Of a stretch of DNA of 45,545 nt, positions 40,981-45,545 are shown piece after piece. This DNA comes from a virus. The position numbers and the translations under genes are program-made. The stretch is taken from positions 1-45,545 of IMG/VR virus record IMGVR_UViG_3300034104_001336; one strand, given 5' to 3'. The notes beneath the pieces were generated by a model that saw nothing but the letters and a program-made list of their open reading frames with translations, had not been told where the DNA came from and ran no database searches. Position 1 is the stretch's first letter; the number at the start of each line of letters is the position of its first letter.

Positions 40981-41838
40981 ATGGCTTTAGAAGATTTATT
41001 AACACCTGACGAAAAAGCACTACACGATGCACTGGTATCTATTGCTGAACAGTATGGAAAGTTTGACGAAGACGGATCTGGTATTTGGGCAGGTTATGAA
41101 TCTGCAGAAGAAAATGAAGAAAAAGTAATTGGAGTTAAATGCTCTAACTGTGCCTTGTATGCAGGTGGCAATGTTTGTGAAATAATTGCATTTGATGTAG
41201 AGCCTGACGGTAAGTGCAGACTTGCAGTAATCCCAGACGGATATGTAGATGTGTCTGGTGATATGCAAGACGATGAAAACATAGAAAGCATGTACAAGTC
41301 TGACAATGAAGATGAAGATAAGTGGGACAATGTATCTCAAAAGTGCTGGACTGGATATAGGCAGCGTGGTATGAAAGAAAAAGATGGACGTATGGTTCCT
41401 AACTGCGTACCAGTATCTAAAGCAGACCAAGAAGATGATATTGAAAAGGCAGACATAAACCTTAAGCCAACATCTGGAATGAAGTCTGCTGCTGCTAGAG
41501 CATTGGCTTGGAAAAAAGAAGGCAAGCGTGGTGGTACAAGAGTTGGTCTTGCTAGAGCAAATCAAATTGTAAATGGTACAGAGCTTTCTGAATCAACCGT
41601 TGCTCGTATGTATTCTTTTTTCTCACGTCATGCAGTAGATAAAAAAGCAACTGGATTTAGTTCTGGTGAAGAAGGATACCCAAGTCCAGGCAGAGTTGCT
41701 TGGGACTTGTGGGGTGGAGATGCAGGATACTCATGGTCTACTTCTAAATGGAATAGTATTAAGAATAAAAGAGAAAACAAATCAGACAGCGTTGCTAAAA
41801 GTTTCTGGTCTGACACACCATTTAGTGGGTTAAAGTAA
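40981..41838 (+). CDS. Phage protein with Cys module and head-type C-terminal domain
   Basis: A 285-residue protein of two parts. Residues about 53-85 hold four Cys (CSNCALY...C...GKCRLAVIP), a possible Fe-S or zinc module. Residues about 160-265 show SAAARALAWKKEGKRGGTRVGLARA...FSRHAVDKK and WDLWGGDAGYSW, a domain recurrent in phage head or portal-region proteins. It may be a scaffold, protease-linked or decoration protein; the closest head gene here. Predicted leaderless. Confidence 0.65.
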   Translation: MALEDLLTPDEKALHDALVSIAEQYGKFDEDGSGIWAGYESAEENEEKVIGVKCSNCALYAGGNVCEIIAFDVEPDGKCRLAVIPDGYVDVSGDMQDDENIESMYKSDNEDEDKWDNVSQKCWTGYRQRGMKEKDGRMVPNCVPVSKADQEDDIEKADINLKPTSGMKSAAARALAWKKEGKRGGTRVGLARANQIVNGTELSESTVARMYSFFSRHAVDKKATGFSSGEEGYPSPGRVAWDLWGGDAGYSWSTSKWNSIKNKRENKSDSVAKSFWSDTPFSGLK

Positions 41839-42239
41839 TGTACGAGTATCGTGTAAAGAAAGTATTGAAGGTGGTTGACGGTGACACTATTGATGTTGAC
41901 ATTGATCTTGGCTTTAATGTTTCGTATACACAGAGGGTAAGACTAGCGGGTATTGATACCCCTGAATCTAGAACAAAAGACCTTAAAGAAAAAGCACTTG
42001 GATTAGAATCTAAAGATTATCTGTCAAAGCAACTTAAAGACGCTTTGACGGTGGTAATTAAAACAGAAAAGCCAGACAGCTCTGAAAAATATGGTCGCAT
42101 TTTAGGTTGGTTATATATTAATCAAGGAACTAAATCATTAAATGAATTAATGATTGAACAGGGATATGCCTGGACCTATAACGGTGAGACAAAACAAAAA
42201 GACTTTGACATACTACTTGCTAAAAGAAAATCTATTTAG
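41838..42239 (+). CDS. Thermonuclease (staphylococcal nuclease fold)
   Basis: Ca-dependent DNA/RNA nuclease. Motifs: VVDGDTIDVD, RLAGIDTPE (catalytic Arg and Asp), KYGRILGWLY, in the right order, 133 aa (SNase core about 140). No signal peptide, so it would act in the cell, for example on host DNA. ATG in TAATG. Its last 8 bases overlap the end of the convergent carbamoyltransferase gene. Confidence 0.88.
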   Translation: MYEYRVKKVLKVVDGDTIDVDIDLGFNVSYTQRVRLAGIDTPESRTKDLKEKALGLESKDYLSKQLKDALTVVIKTEKPDSSEKYGRILGWLYINQGTKSLNELMIEQGYAWTYNGETKQKDFDILLAKRKSI

Positions 42240-43911
42240 TAATAATTTTTCCATCGAGAACTAATATATCTATTCCCTTATTTGTATGAAATGCATTTAA
42301 AGCCTGTTGATTACTATGAACTATGGGTTTCCCATTTGCATTGTAGCTAGTATTTATTAACATTGGTATGCCAGTAATCTTAAAAAATTCTTGGATTAAT
42401 CTGTAGTATGGCTTATTGTCTTCCTCATTTATGGTTTGCATTCTAGCAGTATTATCAACATGTGTCACGGCAGGAATTTTTTCAGGCTGTAATACCTTTT
42501 GTGTAAACAACATATACTTGCTAGGATCACCAGGTTCAAACCAATTGTGTGCTTCTTCTTCAAGTACCACTGGAGCAAATGGTCTAAACCATTCTCTTTT
42601 TTTAACTAAAAAGTTTAACAGCTCTCTGTTGTGAAAATTTCTTGGATCAGCCAGGATACTACGGTGACCCAATGCCCTAGGTCCATATTCAGATTCGCCT
42701 GACACCCAAGCGATAATTTTACCATTGGCAATTTCATTTGCTAAGTAGACGTATTCTTCTTCTTTTAACTCAACGCTTTCGCTTCCCATGTAGGCTAGGT
42801 CTGAAAAACTATATGTTTCTCTTGGGTAATCGAGAACGTGGTGTGCGTAGTAAAGTGCGGAACCAACACAGATTCCATCATCACCAGCAGCAGGAAACAG
42901 AAATACGTTGTCAAAGTATCCAGTTGCTTTTACAGCAGAGTTAGCATTACAGTTTAAAAAAGATCCTCCAGCCATACATATATTTTTTACATCTTTAGTT
43001 TGCTCATTAACTCTAACACTTTTATGAATTGTGTCCAGGATTTGTTTTTCAAAAAGATGCTGTATATTTGCAGCCTGTATCATTCCAGATTTAGTCTCAA
43101 ATGGATAAATATCCTTTATACCCTTTTCTTCATATTCTTCATAATAAGTTCCTTCAGAGGTTATATTATATTTTACAAATTTTATGTTAATATCTTCTTC
43201 TTCCCACATTTCATTAAACATGGGAGCAGCCTCAGACCAGTGATAGTTTCTAGCATATAGCCTTTCTACCCATTTTTCTGTGTTATATACAATGTCATTC
43301 GAGGGCTTTGCATAAGAGGCAAGTCCCATCGTGCTACCAGCCTTGTATACTGATGGTCCTAATCCAAGCAGGGTTGTAAAGTCTCCATAAAGTTCTCCAA
43401 CTCTCATTCCTGGATAATCCACATGATTTAGCTTATTCCCTTTTCCAACTGCTAACCAGCTAGTAGATCTTGGATCTCCACCGCAACTATCCATAGTTAA
43501 AACAACAGATTCATCTAAATTACTTGTATAAAATGCAGATGCAGCGTGGCAGGTGTGATGTGGCAAAACAACTACTGGTATCTTAAATCCATTTAGCTCT
43601 CCGCTTAATTCAACCATGTTATTTCCAAATACTGCCTGAGAACATAGGTCTATCTTTTTACCAGTACTGTCAAATAAAGTTAAGGTGTCATGAGAGTTAC
43701 TTCCAATATAATCAGCCAAAGTAATTACGTCAATGTCTTCGTATCCAAGACCAGCCTTTTTAAGAACATAATCTATAGTGGATGGAATAACCCCATAAAA
43801 CTTTTTAATTCCATTTAGTCTTTCTGTACTGATTGCAGATACTAGTCTGCCATCCTTTACAATACAGGCTGAACCATCATGTCCAAAATGTAATCCCAAT
43901 ATATTAACCAT
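42232..43911 (-). CDS. Carbamoyltransferase (NodU/CmcH/TobZ type)
   Basis: Enzyme moving a carbamoyl group from carbamoyl phosphate onto a sugar or related hydroxyl. N-terminal Kae1-like fold starts ILGLHFGHDGSACIVKDG, with the Fe/metal-binding HHTCHAASAF near residue 117 and MDSCGGD near 142; the C-terminal YrdC-like part has YGPRALGHRSILADPR, the carbamoyl-site loop, near 405-420. Length 559 (family about 550-600). Leaderless promoter geometry at the start. Supports a modified-sugar pathway with the glycosyltransferases. Confidence 0.9.
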   Translation of the reverse strand: MVNILGLHFGHDGSACIVKDGRLVSAISTERLNGIKKFYGVIPSTIDYVLKKAGLGYEDIDVITLADYIGSNSHDTLTLFDSTGKKIDLCSQAVFGNNMVELSGELNGFKIPVVVLPHHTCHAASAFYTSNLDESVVLTMDSCGGDPRSTSWLAVGKGNKLNHVDYPGMRVGELYGDFTTLLGLGPSVYKAGSTMGLASYAKPSNDIVYNTEKWVERLYARNYHWSEAAPMFNEMWEEEDINIKFVKYNITSEGTYYEEYEEKGIKDIYPFETKSGMIQAANIQHLFEKQILDTIHKSVRVNEQTKDVKNICMAGGSFLNCNANSAVKATGYFDNVFLFPAAGDDGICVGSALYYAHHVLDYPRETYSFSDLAYMGSESVELKEEEYVYLANEIANGKIIAWVSGESEYGPRALGHRSILADPRNFHNRELLNFLVKKREWFRPFAPVVLEEEAHNWFEPGDPSKYMLFTQKVLQPEKIPAVTHVDNTARMQTINEEDNKPYYRLIQEFFKITGIPMLINTSYNANGKPIVHSNQQALNAFHTNKGIDILVLDGKIITK

Positions 43912-43918
43912 GTTTAAC

Positions 43919-43924
43919 AGTATA
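43919..43924 (-). promoter_or_regulatory. -10 element, predicted leaderless, minus strand
   Basis: TATACT on the minus strand ending 7 bases before the carbamoyltransferase ATG; no clear -35. Confidence 0.5.
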
Positions 43925-43989
43925 CCTTTTCTTTTATAATTAACGGCGAAATTCGGCGGTGAGTAAGAACAAACCCAGCATGAAACATG

Positions 43990-44508
43990 CTAGATACTTA
44001 ATGTGTCTACTGGACCCATGCAAGAAGGTGAGAGCTCGATAGCAGCAGACACTGCTGTATATGCTCTCTTTTCTGCAGACTTCCAGGATTGGGTGGTGTA
44101 GAGAGAACCCATAGCAATTGAAGCACCAGATCCAATAGCCATATAGTCTACCTTAGTTACTTGCCAGTCTGTAGTATCCACATAAAACAATTCCCCAGAT
44201 ACCCCAATTAGAAAGGAAGCATGGGCATTTTCTTTTAGGTCTACACCAGAGTCATTTAGTTGCTTTCGTACAGATCCTACAAAGGTAGTACGCATAAACT
44301 TTTCTAGATTAGTTCTGGGTGGGGTAGGCAGGGTGATCCAATGAAGTAACTGTCCAGTACCAACAGAGTCTGCGTATCCAATTAGATACCTATCGTTTAT
44401 TTTAATCTTAGGGTTAGACATAGCAGTAATTAGATCGTCATCTGATAGACCACGATCAGAAGATAGTACTACTTGACCCTCATGTGCAATACCTACAATA
44501 CAAGTCAT
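43990..44508 (-). CDS. Proteasome-beta/HslV-like Ntn hydrolase
   Basis: A 172-residue Ntn-fold protein. After removal of Met it starts with Thr (MTCIVGIA), the nucleophile position; SSDRGLSDDD provides the Asp (about 17) and NPKIKINDRYLIGYAD the Lys (about 33) of the proteasome/HslV active site; the GSGASIAMGSLY loop is also conserved. No propeptide. Phage copies are rare; it could cleave capsid scaffold or host proteins, with no unfoldase gene in view. Its start overlaps the previous gene (TAATG). Confidence 0.85.
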   Translation of the reverse strand: MTCIVGIAHEGQVVLSSDRGLSDDDLITAMSNPKIKINDRYLIGYADSVGTGQLLHWITLPTPPRTNLEKFMRTTFVGSVRKQLNDSGVDLKENAHASFLIGVSGELFYVDTTDWQVTKVDYMAIGSGASIAMGSLYTTQSWKSAEKRAYTAVSAAIELSPSCMGPVDTLSI

Positions 44509-44642
44509 TAGGCATCCCTATGACGATTGTGATAGTAGTCATGGATAATATCTAAAACCTCTTGCTTACCAAACTCTTCAAAGATTGGATCCAATGCCAA
44601 CATAACATCATTTACAATACTTGTATCACAATTAGCACACAT
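44508..44642 (-). CDS. Tiny CxxC protein
   Basis: A 44-residue protein starting MCANCDTSI, an N-terminal CxxC, with acidic middle and His-rich tail (HDYYHNRHRDA). Bracketed by TAATG overlaps on both sides, so it is part of the proteasome-like operon. A 5-residue longer start is possible. Confidence 0.55.
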   Translation of the reverse strand: MCANCDTSIVNDVMLALDPIFEEFGKQEVLDIIHDYYHNRHRDA

Positions 44643-44857
44643 TACTTTGGCATCCATTTCAGGTTATCAGGAGACCAGATAGATTTGGACTGCTTCTTCT
44701 TAGAAGAGGTGGGGTGATTAGAGATGATGGTAGAGAAGTGTAAGTAGTACTTAACAAACCATTGTTCATATTCTTTATCATCAGCGAATGGACCAATATC
44801 TTCTACATGGTCAAGCATAGCTTGTTTAACTAAGGGGATTACACTATTTGTCTGCAT
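44642..44857 (-). CDS. Small hypothetical protein
   Basis: A 71-residue protein (MQTNSVIPLVKQAML...), Lys-rich tail ending NLKWMPK. Weak RBS. Its start overlaps the membrane micro-gene by 14 bases. Confidence 0.5.
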   Translation of the reverse strand: MQTNSVIPLVKQAMLDHVEDIGPFADDKEYEQWFVKYYLHFSTIISNHPTSSKKKQSKSIWSPDNLKWMPK

Positions 44858-44969
44858 ACATAGTCCATTCTGAATTTTCGGGGGTGTTTGAAGAGAATCT
44901 CTCTGATAAGTATATAGTCAATAAGGATACACATAACCATATGACAAGAGCAATTAGATATTTCTTCAC
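44844..44969 (-). CDS. Tiny membrane protein, leaderless
   Basis: A 41-residue protein: MKKYLIALVIWLCVSLLTIYL then a polar tail. GTG start placed 7 bases after an extended TGG-TATTAT, no RBS. Composition and start geometry support it more than its length does. Confidence 0.5.
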   Translation of the reverse strand: MKKYLIALVIWLCVSLLTIYLSERFSSNTPENSEWTMYADK

Positions 44970-44976
44970 ATACACA

Positions 44977-44985
44977 ATAATACCA
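44977..44985 (-). promoter_or_regulatory. Extended -10, predicted leaderless, minus strand
   Basis: TGGTATTAT on the minus strand, 7 bases before the GTG of the membrane micro-gene. Confidence 0.45.
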
Positions 44986-44991
44986 GATACT

Positions 44992-45066
44992 TTAGCGATT
45001 GTCAAGAATATCAGCAAGTTGTCCTGATGTTAAATACTTTAATGGACATGTTTTACATTCAATCAT
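44992..45066 (-). CDS. 24-residue CxxC micro-protein, leaderless
   Basis: A 24-codon ORF opening MIECKTCPLKYL, a CxxC start like other tiny proteins here. TATAAT (minus, 45073-45078) ends 6 bases upstream. Very short, so mainly supported by the repeated promoter/start geometry. Confidence 0.4.
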   Translation of the reverse strand: MIECKTCPLKYLTSGQLADILDNR

Positions 45067-45072
45067 ATGAAC

Positions 45073-45078
45073 ATTATA
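45073..45078 (-). promoter_or_regulatory. -10 element, minus strand
   Basis: TATAAT on the minus strand 6 bases before the CxxC micro-ORF; no -35 seen. Confidence 0.45.
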
Positions 45079-45245
45079 TAGGGTTATGTCCCCCCATTTT
45101 GCTCCACTTTACTCCATATCATACCTATAATAAATTAGTTAAACACTTACGTCTCATATATTGAGATTTATATGTGTAATGGAACGATTTTAAAGATGGC
45201 ATCGTAATGTATATATCCTACAAAGGCATGTATGCCTATCTTATC

Positions 45246-45416
45246 TTATCTCCTATATGCCATACTTTCCAGTGATTTTTTTGGTTCGTTCGTAATACTT
45301 TTTGTATATTTCCTACAAATAATGTATGTTAAAACTGGTATAAACATGATCAAACTGTATAGAAAGTATACAAATATTGCAGCAAACTTACCTAAAATCA
45401 GGAGATATTTATTCAT
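45246..45416 (-). CDS. Possible two-span membrane protein
   Basis: A 56-residue frame starting MNKYLLILGKFAAIFVYF, with two hydrophobic helices and a basic tail (KKSLESMAYRR). No RBS or -10 box fits its start, and the opposite strand is also open over this stretch. Same strand as its neighbours and similar in design to 44844-44969, so a true gene is possible. Confidence 0.35.
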   Translation of the reverse strand: MNKYLLILGKFAAIFVYFLYSLIMFIPVLTYIICRKYTKSITNEPKKSLESMAYRR

Positions 45417-45545
45417 TCTATTTAGCTGCATAATCGGAGGGGATGTACTTATATATCTCATTACATTTGATACAGTATGTATATGTATATAGGGTAAATG
45501 GACATGATGATTGCACACCCTCCAGGTGTCCAAATATAAAACAAT

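Larger units (their letters stand above)
45067..45545. other. AT-rich right end, little recognisable coding
   Basis: Mostly A+T-rich DNA with no confident gene except the weak membrane ORF listed separately. It holds a 6-bp inverted repeat AGGCAT-GT-ATGCCT (45224-45237), runs of TATATG/CATATA, and a GGACATG word near both ends (45044 and 45500). It may be a regulatory or replication region, or contain small genes not visible here. Confidence 0.4.

Noticed and set aside
45232-45492. Plus-strand hydrophobic frame at the right end
   Set aside because: No promoter or RBS, opposite to the strand of all neighbours, and overlapping a slightly better minus-strand frame.

Overview
The window looks like part of a tailed-phage genome (Caudoviricetes) infecting an AT-rich actinobacterium. 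The phage assignment rests on a large terminase, long repetitive tail-fibre genes, a phage-type replication cassette, lysis genes, clustered tRNAs, and dense packing with TAATG, TAGTG and ATGA stop/start overlaps. The actinobacterial host is inferred from a WhiB-like Fe-S regulator (34623-34907), a small DUF7455-like Cys protein (16542-16766) and frequent apparently leaderless promoters. The low G+C suggests a freshwater lineage such as Nanopelagicales, but that is inference. Both ends continue beyond the window; no portal, major capsid, tail tube or tape-measure gene is seen.

Layout. 12-10444, replication and recombination: DnaB-like helicase, CHC2/TOPRIM primase, gp32-like ssDNA-binding protein, DnaE-type DNA polymerase III alpha, MazG, RecA, an Hjc-like resolvase, a Cas4/RecB-like nuclease, a RuvC-like resolvase and small zinc or HTH proteins. 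10441-11867: a GT32 glycosyltransferase and a sugar nucleotidyltransferase. 11868-15983: DUF3310, an FmdB-type zinc ribbon too short to be obvious, small and large terminase subunits, and a DUF6065-like protein. 15998-16499: four tRNAs (Asn, Gly, Met, Arg) with a 195-base, hairpin-rich non-coding stretch between the first two; tRNA-Thr follows at 17796. 16542-18651: M23 peptidase, small proteins and thioredoxin. 18687-27355: tail-fibre and structural genes, one carrying a strange Cys/Asn/Gly-rich insert. 27371-33078: two more DUF6065-like paralogues, a DNA methyltransferase with a degenerate catalytic motif, two glycosyltransferases and an NAD-dependent epimerase. 33126-37058: secreted subtilase, SLOG-like protein, WhiB, HAD phosphatase and many tiny overlapping genes. 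37107-42239: secreted Pro-rich protein, two small membrane proteins (holin candidates), lytic transglycosylase, NlpC/P60 peptidase, a head-type domain protein and a thermonuclease. 42232-45545, minus strand: carbamoyltransferase, a proteasome-beta-like Ntn hydrolase and tiny genes.

How it works together. The phage supplies its own helicase, primase, polymerase, SSB and RecA, and several nucleases for branched DNA. The glycan genes (GT32, nucleotidyltransferase, GlcNAc-type and GT1 transferases, epimerase, carbamoyltransferase) suggest sugar decoration of virion, DNA or host envelope. Three peptidoglycan hydrolases plus two small membrane proteins form the lysis set.

Regulation is unusually legible. 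There are two promoters with exact TTGACA-17-TATAAT plus extended -10 (upstream of ssb and of the subtilase). At least ten genes have a -10-like hexamer ending 6-7 bases before the start codon and little or no Shine-Dalgarno, as expected for leaderless mRNAs. Two intergenic hairpins carry a promoter element in their loop. The strongest candidates for something undescribed are the structured RNA at 16071-16265, the triplicated DUF6065-like family, the Cys-rich tail insert, and the minus-strand block of leaderless micro-genes next to the viral proteasome-like hydrolase.
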